A DNA stretch of 64,000 bases from positions 434,001 to 498,000 of the forward strand of contig CAWDWG010000009.1 of assembly GCA_963805985.1 (NCBI GenBank), written 5' to 3'. The DNA comes from Bog-257 sp963805985. Lineage in GTDB: Bacteria; Acidobacteriota; Terriglobia; Terriglobales; Acidobacteriaceae. The notes beneath the pieces were generated by a model, which did no database searches, had not been told where the DNA came from, and was given only the letters and a program-made list of their open reading frames with translations. This document shows, one piece after another, positions 37,401 to 46,265 of this stretch. Every line of letters begins with the position of its first letter. Positions within the stretch are counted from its first letter, which is position 1. The position numbers were made by a program, and so were the translations under genes.

Positions 37401-37657
37401 GCGTCATGGTGACCAAGCGGATGCGTCCGCTCTGGGTAGAAGGACGGACAGTGCATCAGATCGGATTGCCGTACCACTGGGGCTATAACGGAGCGGCGAC
37501 GGGTGACGTTGTCAACGACCTGCTGGTCATATCCGAGGAGCCCAACGTGCGGATCATGGAAACCAAGGCGCTGGTCTGCGATATCGAGCCCGGCCGGCGG
37601 CCGCGTGGACCTGAAGCGCGGAAACATTTGCAGCAGAAGTTGGAGCAGCCGGCATGA
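34465..37657 (+). CDS. Formate dehydrogenase catalytic subunit, selenoprotein (in-frame TGA = Sec; one +1 frameshift)
   Basis: Molybdopterin (or tungsten) formate dehydrogenase of about 1063 residues. The N-terminus carries the [4Fe-4S] motif CPYCGVGCGQ plus GHLC. At about 34720 an extra G breaks the frame; without it the text continues PKGADTFELHTHPGRLTTVK. Then GLGMVCISNQARI is followed by TGA (35027-35029) and HSSTVPGLGTSLGRGG, exactly where selenocysteine stands in FdhF/FdnG (here Sec188, followed by the conserved His). A SECIS hairpin lies just behind it. The rest carries IMGSSMAENHPVGF, AVGWTQHSKGVQ, LLLGNIGRPGGG and a C-terminal dinucleotide-binding domain (LTTYRLTEHHTAGG). No Tat signal (RRxFxK) is visible, so the subunit appears cytoplasmic. 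It forms an operon with the two downstream subunit genes. Confidence 0.93.
35027..35058 (+). promoter_or_regulatory. Selenocysteine codon with bacterial SECIS element
   Basis: TGA at 35027-35029 is followed, 12 bases on, by the perfect hairpin GTGCCC-GGTCT-GGGCAC (35042-35058). The loop GGTCT matches the apical GGUCU loop of the E. coli fdhF SECIS, which SelB recognises, and it lies about 19 bases behind the UGA as required. Reading continues in the same frame for more than 860 codons. Confidence 0.9.
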
Positions 37658-38441
37658 GCGCAACCGTCACGGGATTTCTCACCGACTCGACATTATGCAT
37701 TGGCTGTAAGGCCTGCGAAGTGGCCTGCAAGGAATGGAACGGCATCTCCGCGGATGGACTGAACTGGTCCGGATATTCGTATGACAACACCGGAGCGGTT
37801 GGCCACTCGACGTGGCGCCACGTCAAGTTTGTAGAAGGACAGCCCGAGCCCGGCCTCGGCGGCAACGATGCGACTCACATGACATGGGAGTTTTCCTCTG
37901 ACGTGTGTAAGCACTGTGAGAACGCGGGATGCCTGGAAGCGTGCCCGACAGGAGCGATCGTTCGCACCGAATTCGGCGGAGTGTTTGTGCAGCCGGACGT
38001 GTGCAACGGCTGCGGATACTGCGTGGTGTCCTGTCCTTTCGGTGTGGTCGAGCGTAATCCTGACGATGGGCGGGCGTTCAAATGCACATTTTGCTACGAC
38101 CGGCAAAAGATGGGATTGCATCCAGCGTGCGCGCAGGCTTGTCCGACCGAGTCGATTAAGTTTGGTTCGCTGGAACAGTTGCGTATAAGCGCTGATGAAC
38201 GACTGCAAGAACTGCACACTCGTGGAATGGAAGACGCGCAGCTCTACAATCCCGAAGACAGCAGTGTCGGCGGAATCCACGCCATGTTTATCGTGCGAGG
38301 CGATCCGCGGCAATACAATCTGCCGCCGAAGCCCGAGGTTCCGACGACCTACTTGAAAGCTGGGTGGACGGGTTCGGCCATCGCGGCGGGCTTCTGCTGT
38401 TCGGCAGCGTATTCGCTTTTCTGGGGAGCGCGAGACGATGA
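37654..38441 (+). CDS. Formate dehydrogenase iron-sulfur subunit (4 x [4Fe-4S]), -1 frameshift near the end
   Basis: Electron-transfer subunit with four cysteine clusters: CIGCKACEVACKEWNG, CKHCENAGCLEACPTGAI, CNGCGYCVVSCPFG and CTFCYDRQK followed by CAQACPTESI. It passes electrons from the catalytic subunit toward the membrane. Its start overlaps the fdhA stop (ATGA). Near 38390 a base appears to be missing from a G run. In the restored frame the protein ends with a transmembrane anchor (WTGSAIAAGLLLFGSVFAFL) and a stop at 38439-38441, which overlaps the next start (ATGA). That second overlap is good evidence that the restored frame is the real one; uncorrected, the frame would run on to 38529. 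Confidence 0.9.
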
Positions 38442-39535
38442 GCGACCCTATTCATCATCCTTCCGTCGATCCGCGCGAACGCCGCTTGTTCGAGATTCGC
38501 CGCCAGGCTCAGGAGAAAGGCCGTGTTGACTCGACCGGCATTCGGCCGCCCGGTGCGCCGTTTCCGATCGCGTCAGCGGAAACCGGCTATTACGGCATTC
38601 CGCTGCTGAAAGAACCCTCGTGGACGTGGCAAATCCCCCTCTATTTCTTCGCGGGTGGGGTTGCGGGATCAGCGGCCGTGCTGGGAATGGCCGCGCGATG
38701 GGTTGGGCACGATCGCCGACTTGCTCGTGACTGCCGGTATGTGGGCGCCGCAGGGGCGGCTATCTCCAGCGCACTGCTGATCTCGGATCTGGGTCGCCCG
38801 GCGCGATTTCTCGGCATGATGCGGGTGTTCAAGAAACAAAGCCCGATGTCGGTTGGGGCTTGGACGCTGGCGATCTTTGGAACATTTTCGGCAGGAGCGG
38901 CCCTTGCCGAGATGGTGGAGCAGCGCCTTCCGTTCCTGCCGCTTCGCCTTATGGGCGATGCTTCGGAGCTGATATCGGCACTGGCAGGCTTGCCCTTTTC
39001 CAACTACACCGGAGTTCTCATCGGAGCGAGTGTCATTCCGGTGTGGAACGAAAACGTCGGCAGTCTTCCGATTCATTTCGGCATGTCCGGCCTGAACTCG
39101 GCGGTGTCGATTTTGGAGCTGATGGGTCATCGCAATCGCGCCCTCAACACGCTCGGCATCGGTGCCTCAGCTATTGAGACGTTGGAGGGAGTCAAGATTG
39201 AACTCAGCCAGAAGCCGGCGATGGAGCCGTTAAAGCGCGGTTCCAGCGGCCTCATTACGCGGATGGGTGGCGTGTTGAGCGGGCCGGTTCCTTTAGCACT
39301 TCGAGTGGCTGCAGCCTTCGCCGGCCGTCGTCGCTCGCGCAGCCTTCGCAAAGCGGCGGCGGTTTCCAGCATTGTCGGTTCTTTACTGACTCGTATCGCC
39401 TGGGTGCACGCCGGCCATGTTTCCGCCAAAGATTGGCGGCTGGCACTCCAAATAAAGTCACCCCATCCCTTGTCAAGCCGAGGGTCAGGGGCGCCTTCTA
39501 AAGCTGGGTTCCCCGAATCGCTCAAAACTGACTAG
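38438..39535 (+). CDS. NrfD-type membrane subunit of the formate dehydrogenase
   Basis: 365 residues. After a charged N-terminus (about 60 residues) there are about eight transmembrane helices: WQIPLYFFAGGVAGSAAVLG, AAGAAISSALLISDLGRPARF, MSVGAWTLAIFGTFSAGAAL, FSNYTGVLIGASVIPVWNEN and others. The phrases SDLGRPxRF and PMSVGAW are signatures of the NrfD/PsrC family, quinone-interacting integral membrane proteins. It therefore replaces the cytochrome b subunit of FdnGHI-type enzymes. With fdhA and fdhB it makes a complete formate-to-quinone module. The last 25 residues (SPHPLSSRGSGAPSKAG) look less conserved and may reach into the island end. Confidence 0.88.
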   Translation: MSDPIHHPSVDPRERRLFEIRRQAQEKGRVDSTGIRPPGAPFPIASAETGYYGIPLLKEPSWTWQIPLYFFAGGVAGSAAVLGMAARWVGHDRRLARDCRYVGAAGAAISSALLISDLGRPARFLGMMRVFKKQSPMSVGAWTLAIFGTFSAGAALAEMVEQRLPFLPLRLMGDASELISALAGLPFSNYTGVLIGASVIPVWNENVGSLPIHFGMSGLNSAVSILELMGHRNRALNTLGIGASAIETLEGVKIELSQKPAMEPLKRGSSGLITRMGGVLSGPVPLALRVAAAFAGRRRSRSLRKAAAVSSIVGSLLTRIAWVHAGHVSAKDWRLALQIKSPHPLSSRGSGAPSKAGFPESLKTD

Positions 39536-39636
39536 AAAGCGCGACAGTACCTTTTTGCGGGAGGCAAGCCAGCGTGAACGGGCAGCAGACCCGCTTTAAC
39601 TGCTTGTTTTCGCGCGCACGATGGGCTGGGAGCGTA

Positions 39637-39682
39637 TTCCTGAACCGTTGGTCGGCAGTTCGACTCGGCCCAGGGCCTCCAT
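39637..39682 (+). repeat. Right attachment-type repeat (tRNA-Arg 3' duplicate)
   Basis: 46 bp matching 29263-29308 with two mismatches, same orientation. It holds only the 3' part of the tRNA (from the anticodon loop), with no D-arm or acceptor 5' strand, so it is not a second tRNA gene. It marks the distal end of the island, about 100 bp after the NrfD-type gene. Confidence 0.85.
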
Positions 39683-39947
39683 CCTCCTGCAGTGGAGCCG
39701 TAAGTTCACCGTGAGGTCGCACCAGAGTGCTACTAAAATACCACTATTAGTGCCAGCCATTAACGACTTGGATTCTGACATGGGCGCGTCGGTAGAAGTG
39801 GTTTGGTTGTAGCCAGATGGACGCACTAGAGCTTGATTCTCAGAGCGGAGAAGTTGCATTTGGGCATGTCCAAAATGCGTTGACAACACGGGGAAACGTG
39901 TTACAATCTGGCCCCAACGGGGGGTGTAATAAGTGTACGATCTTCCC

Positions 39948-41243
39948 ATGCCGCGACAGCGGCGGTTACGAAAGTCTGAAGAAGGACAAGCGCTCGTGCT
40001 TGCCGCGCTCGGCATGGTCGTCTTAATGATGATGGCCGGGCTCGGTGTCGACGTGGGCTATCTGAAGTATCAGAAGCAGCAGATGCAGAAAGCGGCCGAT
40101 GCCGGAGCTCTCGCCGGCGCGACGGCGCTGATCAATTATGGAAAGAGCGGCGTTGGTCAGACGCAGATTAAGAAGGCTGGTCAAAGCGATGCCGCCGCCA
40201 ACGGATACCCCGACGGGCAGAATGGGATCAAAGTAACGGTCAATAATCCGCCTGTGACCATTGGCGATCCATTCGTGGGCAACGCCAACTATGTTGAAGT
40301 GATTGTATCGCAGCAGCGCCCGACGTTTTTCATGCGGCTGGCCGGTTACAAGTCCATTAATGTCAGCAGCCGCGCTGTAGCGACCGCGGTGGGCAGCGGA
40401 TCGGGATGCATGTACTCTCTGGATCCGACCGACGCCACTACCTTTCAACTCCAGGCGGGGGCTCAAATTTCCTCAAATTGCGGGATTCTGGTTGGATCCA
40501 GCAGCGGCTCGGCGCTCAGTATTGCCGGCACCGTGGACACGACCGCCAGCGTTGGCGTGGTTGGCGACTGCCAGGGCAGCGATTGTCAAACCCTGATGAG
40601 CCAGAATGAGCTGACACAGGGTATCGCCCCCTTCACCGATCCGCTGGCAAACGTTCCCCCGCCCACCGTTCCGGGGTGCAGATTCACAACTACGCAGTAC
40701 ATTACAGGCCTGCACAACGTCCTCAGTCAGGGTGGCTACTGCGGCGGCATCGTCATCTTAACCAGCGGGACTGTGCAATTTAATCCAGGCACCTATTTTC
40801 TCGAGGGTGGCGGCATGTCGGTGATTGGGTCCCCAACTTTCATCACCGGACCGCCAAATGGAGCAACGAATGGCGTTACCTTCTATAACACGAGCGGTGC
40901 TGGAGGGCCCTACCTGCCAATCAGCATGACTGGTTCGCCGACTGGGAGCCTGGTCGCTCCCACCAGCGGACCTCTGGCTGGCATACTGTTCTTTCAGGAT
41001 CGCTCGGTGACGTACAGTCAGTCCAACGCAAGCACCATCAACGGATCGGGTGGGGCGATCTACACGGGGACATTCTATTTTCCCACCACGGCCTTGACTT
41101 ACTACGGAGCGAAAGCCCTGGATCCGTACGAACTCATGATCGCGTGGCAGTTGACATTCAAAGGAAATACTACAATCGAAAACAACTATAGCTCGCTGTC
41201 CGAGGGGGCTTCGCCGATCGCTAACGCGACGCTGGTTGAGTAG
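39948..41243 (+). CDS. TadG-like pilus-assembly protein (Flp/Tad family)
   Basis: About 431 residues from ATG 39948 (MPRQRRLRKSEEGQALVLAA); an in-frame GTG at 39933 with a G-rich site upstream would add five residues. The N-terminus is the TadE/TadG leader: GQALVLAALGMVVLMMMAGL followed by DVGYLKYQKQQMQKAADAGA, a membrane helix processed like a pseudopilin. The long C-terminal part is Ser/Thr/Gly-rich and extracytoplasmic, with several Cys residues. It is followed by two TadE-type genes, so the three are probably minor components of a tight-adherence pilus or secretion apparatus. Tad ATPase and secretin genes are not in the window. Confidence 0.85.
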   Translation: MPRQRRLRKSEEGQALVLAALGMVVLMMMAGLGVDVGYLKYQKQQMQKAADAGALAGATALINYGKSGVGQTQIKKAGQSDAAANGYPDGQNGIKVTVNNPPVTIGDPFVGNANYVEVIVSQQRPTFFMRLAGYKSINVSSRAVATAVGSGSGCMYSLDPTDATTFQLQAGAQISSNCGILVGSSSGSALSIAGTVDTTASVGVVGDCQGSDCQTLMSQNELTQGIAPFTDPLANVPPPTVPGCRFTTTQYITGLHNVLSQGGYCGGIVILTSGTVQFNPGTYFLEGGGMSVIGSPTFITGPPNGATNGVTFYNTSGAGGPYLPISMTGSPTGSLVAPTSGPLAGILFFQDRSVTYSQSNASTINGSGGAIYTGTFYFPTTALTYYGAKALDPYELMIAWQLTFKGNTTIENNYSSLSEGASPIANATLVE

Positions 41244-41405
41244 TCCGGTCGTTGAAGGATGAATACTTCGTCAGCGGTGAACAGTTCTGACCACTTCGCG
41301 GTTGCAGCGACCCTCCCCGCTCAAGCCGAAATCGAGCGGGGATTCGTGTTGTAGATGGATTCGGGTAGTTTGCGCGGTTTATCACTGACGGTTCAGGTGC
41401 CTTGA

Positions 41406-41951
41406 ATGCAAGTTGTGACACTACAGGGGAACCACGGAATAGCGGATCGAATGCCTGCCGAGGCTGCGCGACGGCGCAAGTCGCGCGATAGTGGGCAGAC
41501 CTTATTGGAGTTCGTGTTTCTGCTGCCGATTCTGCTGCTGCTCGCCATTGGGATCGTGGAGCTGGGGCGCGCGGCCGCGTTCACCATCGCGGTCAACAAT
41601 GCGGCTACTGCCGGAGTGGAGTACGGGTCGCAAAACGAGGCCAAGGCCCAGGACCTGGTGGGCATGCAGAACGCTGCGACCCAGGACATCAACGCCGGAT
41701 CTTTCACTTTCGGCACGGTAAACGCGACCGCTGTTAACGGTTGCATTTGTGACCCCGGGACCGGCATTTCCTGTAGTTATCCGGTGACCGGCATGGTTGC
41801 GTGCGGGGCTATCAGTTGCGCACCCGATAATATTATTGTTGAATGCGTGCAAGTGACCACGCACGGAACCTGGAACGCCCTGCTGCATTACCCGGGGCTG
41901 CCGGCTTCGTATCAGGCGAATGGTGAGGCGGTCATGAGGGTGCGCAGATAA
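41406..41951 (+). CDS. TadE-like minor pseudopilin
   Basis: 181 residues. A basic N-terminus is followed by SGQTLLEFVFLLPILLLLAI, the TadE signature (GQ-x-L-x-E-F, a hydrophobic helix after a Glu at +5), then a Cys-rich extracytoplasmic domain (NGCICDPGTGISCSYP). Family members build or prime Flp pili. It lies 160 bp after the TadG-like gene and 50 bp before the next TadE gene, all on the plus strand. Confidence 0.88.
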   Translation: MQVVTLQGNHGIADRMPAEAARRRKSRDSGQTLLEFVFLLPILLLLAIGIVELGRAAAFTIAVNNAATAGVEYGSQNEAKAQDLVGMQNAATQDINAGSFTFGTVNATAVNGCICDPGTGISCSYPVTGMVACGAISCAPDNIIVECVQVTTHGTWNALLHYPGLPASYQANGEAVMRVRR

Positions 41952-42001
41952 TCGAGGGACTGTTCGATTGTGTTTTGCAATCCGGCAACGGATGAGGTTT
42001 A

Positions 42002-42520
42002 ATGCAGTTGGAGGAAGTCGTGGCTGGCAGCTTTAGAAGGCTCAAAGGCGAGCAGGGTAGTGCGATGGTGGAGTTTGCGCTCTCTCTGGTTGTATTGCTG
42101 ACCCTGTTGTTTGGCATCATCGACATTGGCCGCGCGCTGTATGCCTACAACTGGCTTTACAATGGGGCGCGGCAAGCGACGCGTTGGGCGATGGTACGGG
42201 GCGCCTTTTGTGACAACCACTTGCAGGGGTGTCCGGCTGGCGCTACCAATGACACGATCACGCAATATGTCAAAAACACATTGCCCGCCAACTACGGTAG
42301 CGGACTGGACACGACTGGAATCAATACCGGCGACGTCATGGTTATGACCACGTGCTGGTCAAACGTCGCCTTCAACAATCCTCCCTGCGCTCCCACCGCA
42401 GGCGTTCAGGTCCAACTCATGTATCAGTTCCACTTCATTACCCCTTTCTTGGCCGGTTTCAATGGCTGGACTATGACCAGCAGCTCGCGGAGGGTCGTTC
42501 AGGGAACCCCGATATCCTAA
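42002..42520 (+). CDS. TadE-like minor pseudopilin
   Basis: 172 residues with the TadE leader EQGSAMVEFALSLVVLLTLL and the next block FGIIDIGRALYAYNWLYNGA. The outer part carries CDNHLQGCPAG and CWSNVAFNNPPCAP. It is the third gene of the TadG/TadE set. The roughly 170 bp after it hold no gene. Confidence 0.88.
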   Translation: MQLEEVVAGSFRRLKGEQGSAMVEFALSLVVLLTLLFGIIDIGRALYAYNWLYNGARQATRWAMVRGAFCDNHLQGCPAGATNDTITQYVKNTLPANYGSGLDTTGINTGDVMVMTTCWSNVAFNNPPCAPTAGVQVQLMYQFHFITPFLAGFNGWTMTSSSRRVVQGTPIS

Positions 42521-42692
42521 CCAACTTTCTGCATTTGCAGGATGAGTCGCTGCTGAACCCAGGCAGCACCTACCCGCTTGTCTGCATCCAACAGTCGCAA
42601 GGGTGGTCAGGCGTTCCGGCAACGGCGTTGCCCAGTAAACCCAGCTTCCCCAAAGAAATGACTGCCAGCGGAAGTGTTGGCTTCCAGCCCAG

Positions 42693-45023
42693 ATGCCTAC
42701 TGAACCCTTGACTCGCGCCGATCTCGCCCTCATCCACGACCTTCAAATTTCAGCCGGCGAACCCAAAGAGCGCTATCGCGAAAGAATTGCGCGGATTGTT
42801 CTGGACTCGATGGTCGAGTTCGTGGCATTGCTGGACGCGAATGGAGCGGTACTCGAAGTCAACCGGGCAGCGCTTGACGCTTCGGGAATCAAGCTGCCGG
42901 AGGTTGAAGGGAAGCCGTTTTGGACGACGCCGTGGTGGCAAGTTTCAGAAGCAACCAATCGGAGCTTGCGGGAATCGATTGCTCGCGCCAGCCATGGGGA
43001 ATTCGTTCGCTGGGAGACGCCAATCCTGCACCGAGCCCAGGGCAGGGAGACGATCATCCTCGATGTGTCGCTGACACCGGTGAAAGATGAGTACGGGAAG
43101 GTTGTGTTCATTACCGTCGAAGGACGGGATATCACGGCGAAGAAGACCCAGGAGCGGGAGCTTGCGCACGAGCGCGAGAAGGCCCACCGGCCGTATGACA
43201 CGATTCTGTTCAACACGCCGGACCTCGCCTACGTGTTCGACCTGAGCCACCGGTTTATCTATGCGAACCGGGCATTGCTAGCGATGTGGGGACGGAGCTG
43301 GGAAGAGGCGATTGGTAAGACCTGCCTGGAACTGGGATATCCGCCGTGGCACGCGGCCATGCACGATCGCGAGATTGAAGAGGTAATCGCGACCAGGAAG
43401 CCGATCCGAGGCGAGGTGCCGTTCATCGGGACGAATGGCAAGCGCATTTACGATTACATATTTGTGCCGGTGATCGGGCCGAGTGGCGATGTGGAGGCGA
43501 TCGCCGGCACAACCCGTGATATCACCGAGCGTACCGACGCGGAGCATGCCTTGCGGCGGAGCGAGGAGCGTTTGCGAGCTTTTGTGAACGCGACCTCGAA
43601 CGCGGTGTACAGCGTGAGCGCGGACTGGAGCGAGTTGCGCCAGCTGGAGGGGAACGCCTTCGTTGCCGACACGGACGAACCCACTCGCGACTGGGTGCAA
43701 AAGTACATACATCCTGACGATCAGCAACGAGTGGTGGCTGCCGCAGCTGAGGCGGCGCGCAAGAAAAGTGCCTTCGAGGTGGAGCATCGAGTGCTTCGTC
43801 CGGACGGAACGCCAGGCTGGACGTGGTCGCGTGCGGTGCCGGTGCTGGACGCGGAAGGCGAAGTGGTGGAGTGGTTCGGAGCCGCCGCCGACGTGACGGA
43901 GCGGCGGAAGGCGGAAGAAGCGCGGCACCGGCTGGCGGCCATCGTGGAATCGTCTGACGACGCGATTATCAGCAAGGACCTGAACGGCATCGTGACCAGC
44001 TGGAATATCGCTGCGGAGAAGATGTTCGGCTATACCGCCGAAGAAATTGTCGGACGCTCCATCACCACGATTATTCCTCCTGAACTTCACAGCGACGAAG
44101 AGGCGATCCTGGCGACTATCGCCCGGGGCGAGCGCATCCGGCACTTCGAGACGGAGCGGGTCAAGAAGAATGGCGAGCGCATCGAGGTCTCGCTGACCAT
44201 CTCGCCGGTTCGGGATGAGGCCGGTAGAATCATTGGGGCGGCTAAGATTGCCCGCGACATTACGCAGCAGAAAAAGACGGAGCACGCGCTGCATACCAGC
44301 GAGCGGTTGGCATCGGTTGGCCGCCTGGCTGCGACGGTAGCGCACGAGATCAACAATCCGCTGGAAGCGGTGACCAACCTGATTTACCTGTCGCGAAAAA
44401 GTAAAGATGCCGAGGAAGTGCGGCGGTATCTGGCGGCGGCGGAAGAGGAATTGATCCGGGTCTCGCATTTGACCAAGCAGACCCTGGGATTCTACCGATA
44501 CTCTTTTGCGCCGGTATCGACGAGCCTGGGACATATGGTGACTTCCCTGGTTTCGGTATTCGGGTCCAGGATACGCAATAAGGAAATCGAGATCAGCGCA
44601 GAGATCGAGCAGGATCCCGAGATCATGGCTGTAGCCGGCGAGATTCGGCAGTTGTTGGCGAATCTGATCAGCAACAGCATCGACGCCGTGCCCGCCCGCG
44701 GAAAGATTCGGATTCGGCTTTCCGCCGCCCAAGAGCGGAGCGGTGAGCCCCGAGCGGGTGTGCGCTTGACGGTTGCCGACTGCGGTCCGGGAATTCCGGA
44801 GGAGATTCGTTCGCGGCTGTTTGAGCCTTTCTTCACGACGAAGAAGGACGTCGGAACTGGTTTGGGATTGTGGGTGTGCAAGGGCATCGTGGACAAACAC
44901 CACGGCCGCATTCAGGTGAAGAGCAGCACGATGCCGGGTAAGAGCTGGACCGCTTTCTCGGTTTTCCTGCCGGCAGAACCGCCCGAGGCAAGGGTTGAGC
45001 AGGGTCTGAAAATCGCCGTCTAG
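42693..45023 (+). CDS. Cytosolic multi-PAS sensor histidine kinase
   Basis: 776 residues with no transmembrane segment. Four PAS domains in order: about 25-150 (DSMVEFVALLDANGAVLEVN), 165-285 (NTPDLAYVFDLSHRFIYANR), 290-400 (a PAS-3 fold ending WFGAAADVTERR), and 410-525 (VESSDDAIISKDLNGIVTSW, GYTAEEIVGRS). Then HisKA with the phospho-His in VAHEINNPLEAVT, and HATPase with NLISNSIDAV, DCGPGIPEEI and GTGLGLWVCKGIV. It senses a small ligand or redox signal in the cytoplasm. No regulator gene stands beside it, so it is an orphan kinase. Confidence 0.94.
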   Translation: MPTEPLTRADLALIHDLQISAGEPKERYRERIARIVLDSMVEFVALLDANGAVLEVNRAALDASGIKLPEVEGKPFWTTPWWQVSEATNRSLRESIARASHGEFVRWETPILHRAQGRETIILDVSLTPVKDEYGKVVFITVEGRDITAKKTQERELAHEREKAHRPYDTILFNTPDLAYVFDLSHRFIYANRALLAMWGRSWEEAIGKTCLELGYPPWHAAMHDREIEEVIATRKPIRGEVPFIGTNGKRIYDYIFVPVIGPSGDVEAIAGTTRDITERTDAEHALRRSEERLRAFVNATSNAVYSVSADWSELRQLEGNAFVADTDEPTRDWVQKYIHPDDQQRVVAAAAEAARKKSAFEVEHRVLRPDGTPGWTWSRAVPVLDAEGEVVEWFGAAADVTERRKAEEARHRLAAIVESSDDAIISKDLNGIVTSWNIAAEKMFGYTAEEIVGRSITTIIPPELHSDEEAILATIARGERIRHFETERVKKNGERIEVSLTISPVRDEAGRIIGAAKIARDITQQKKTEHALHTSERLASVGRLAATVAHEINNPLEAVTNLIYLSRKSKDAEEVRRYLAAAEEELIRVSHLTKQTLGFYRYSFAPVSTSLGHMVTSLVSVFGSRIRNKEIEISAEIEQDPEIMAVAGEIRQLLANLISNSIDAVPARGKIRIRLSAAQERSGEPRAGVRLTVADCGPGIPEEIRSRLFEPFFTTKKDVGTGLGLWVCKGIVDKHHGRIQVKSSTMPGKSWTAFSVFLPAEPPEARVEQGLKIAV

Positions 45024-45054
45024 GCCGCGATCTGCCGAATCAACCGACAACCGT

Positions 45055-46134
45055 CTATTGGAAGAATTCCGTCATCTGCGGCGCCGAGCCTGCGCCGTTG
45101 GGAATCACCGTCACGCCCAGAGCGGTCATGCTGAGCCCCAGCAGGCTGCGATGATCGTAAGTTCCGGTGCCCTGATATCCAACCTTCACTCCAGTGCCGA
45201 CAAGTACGGTGGCAACTCTCCCGCCGCCGTTGGTGTCATCATTGCGGGATTCGTCGGTGGTTATGACGAGAATTCCGCTCTGCTGAAATTGCGCGTTAGC
45301 GAGGAGCTGGGAAAGGTTCGCGGACAGCCAGGCGTCGGCGGCTGCGATCCGGACGCCGACGTCGCAGTCCGAACCCCCGCCGGGACAGTCGTGCGCATCA
45401 TGCTCGGCATCGGGCACGATGAAAGAATAGGCAGGCAAGTTGTCGCCGGCGAGATCGGTTGCCAGCTGGTTGAAGTTGACGATGTTCAGATTCAGTTGCG
45501 AGGGCGGCTGCACATCGGAAAAATATGCGATCGGGTTGTGGTGGCGAAAGTAGGGATAGACGTCGCCGCCAAGATAGCCTTGCTGGGGCAGACTCTGGGC
45601 ATACACCTTCCAGGACTTCGACGCGGCCTGCAACTCGCGCACCACGTTGTCGATCGACAGCACACCGTTGAAACCGTCGTTGTTGGTGTAGACCTCACCG
45701 GTTGTCATGACAAAGTAATTGCCGATGGAGGGATGGGTGTTGGCGTAATACTGCGTTGCCAGTCCGCCCTGCGCGATCAGGCCGTTGATGTAAGGAGCGT
45801 TGGGGCTGCCGACGATGTCGGTGTAATTCGAATTCTCCAGCACAACAATCGCGACGTGCTGAACCTGGGCGATGCCTCCGCCGGAGCCGCCGCCTCCACC
45901 GGATCCTCCCGAGCCTCCCGAGCCACCTGAACCCCCGCTGCCGCCAGAACCTCCGCCGCCACCGCCTCCTGACCCACCCGCGCCCCCCGTGCTACCTCCG
46001 GTCGAGCCACCCGTTGCAGGCAAACCGGCTGACAACTGGCTCGAGTTGGTTCCTCCTCCGCAGGCTGCCAGGAGCAGAAGGGATAACACACTAACAAGGA
46101 TGGTACGGGCCCCAGCGCTAGTAACCACAGGCAT
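45055..46134 (-). CDS. Phosphoesterase lipoprotein with a Gly/Ser linker
   Basis: About 359 residues from ATG 46134 (MPVVTSAGARTILVSVLSL). The lipobox LLAAC gives an acylated Cys. A linker of about 60 residues made almost only of Gly and Ser (GGSGGSGG repeats) follows, then a phosphoesterase/acid-phosphatase fold of the phospholipase C-like superfamily: HVAIVVLENSNYTDIVGSPN, THPSIGNYF, VPDAEHDAHDC and ITTDESRNDDTNGGG. Relatives hydrolyse phosphate esters outside the cell. The frame is open further to 46203, but only the 46134 start gives a proper lipoprotein signal. Confidence 0.85.
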   Translation of the reverse strand: MPVVTSAGARTILVSVLSLLLLAACGGGTNSSQLSAGLPATGGSTGGSTGGAGGSGGGGGGGSGGSGGSGGSGGSGGSGGGGGSGGGIAQVQHVAIVVLENSNYTDIVGSPNAPYINGLIAQGGLATQYYANTHPSIGNYFVMTTGEVYTNNDGFNGVLSIDNVVRELQAASKSWKVYAQSLPQQGYLGGDVYPYFRHHNPIAYFSDVQPPSQLNLNIVNFNQLATDLAGDNLPAYSFIVPDAEHDAHDCPGGGSDCDVGVRIAAADAWLSANLSQLLANAQFQQSGILVITTDESRNDDTNGGGRVATVLVGTGVKVGYQGTGTYDHRSLLGLSMTALGVTVIPNGAGSAPQMTEFFQ

Positions 46135-46265
46135 CTCCCGAAAAATGGGATGCCATCGCCGATGGCCTTGCCGCCAGGCCAGGAAATGTAATCCCGCGGC
46201 CATCTGGGGAAGCAGACCTGATTGATCTAGAATCGTTCCTACAGCCAGGACGTTGTCGTGCGTCT

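Larger units (their letters stand above)
29263..39682. mobile_element. Integrated genomic island at tRNA-Arg carrying a formate dehydrogenase operon
   Basis: Bounded by 46-bp direct repeats derived from the 3' part of tRNA-Arg. The left end carries a tyrosine recombinase remnant. Cargo, in order: DUF2252 gene, membrane protein, decayed alkylsulfatase (all minus strand), then a leader ORF and the fdhA-fdhB-nrfD-like operon (plus strand). Both repeat copies and an integrase at the tRNA end are the standard signature of an integrated element. With the integrase truncated, it is probably immobile now. The 10.4-kb span was inferred from sequence only; an empty site in a relative would confirm it. 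Confidence 0.78.

Noticed and set aside
39637..39682. A second tRNA-Arg gene
   Set aside because: Only the part from the anticodon loop to the CCA is present; the acceptor 5' strand and D-arm are missing. It is an attachment-site duplicate.
42945..45050. Long antisense ORFs (up to 590 codons) opposite the PAS kinase and similar ones opposite rnhB, uvrA and the NtrC-type pair
   Set aside because: High GC content leaves antisense frames open; their composition (Arg/His/Ala-rich) and lack of motifs mark them as shadows.
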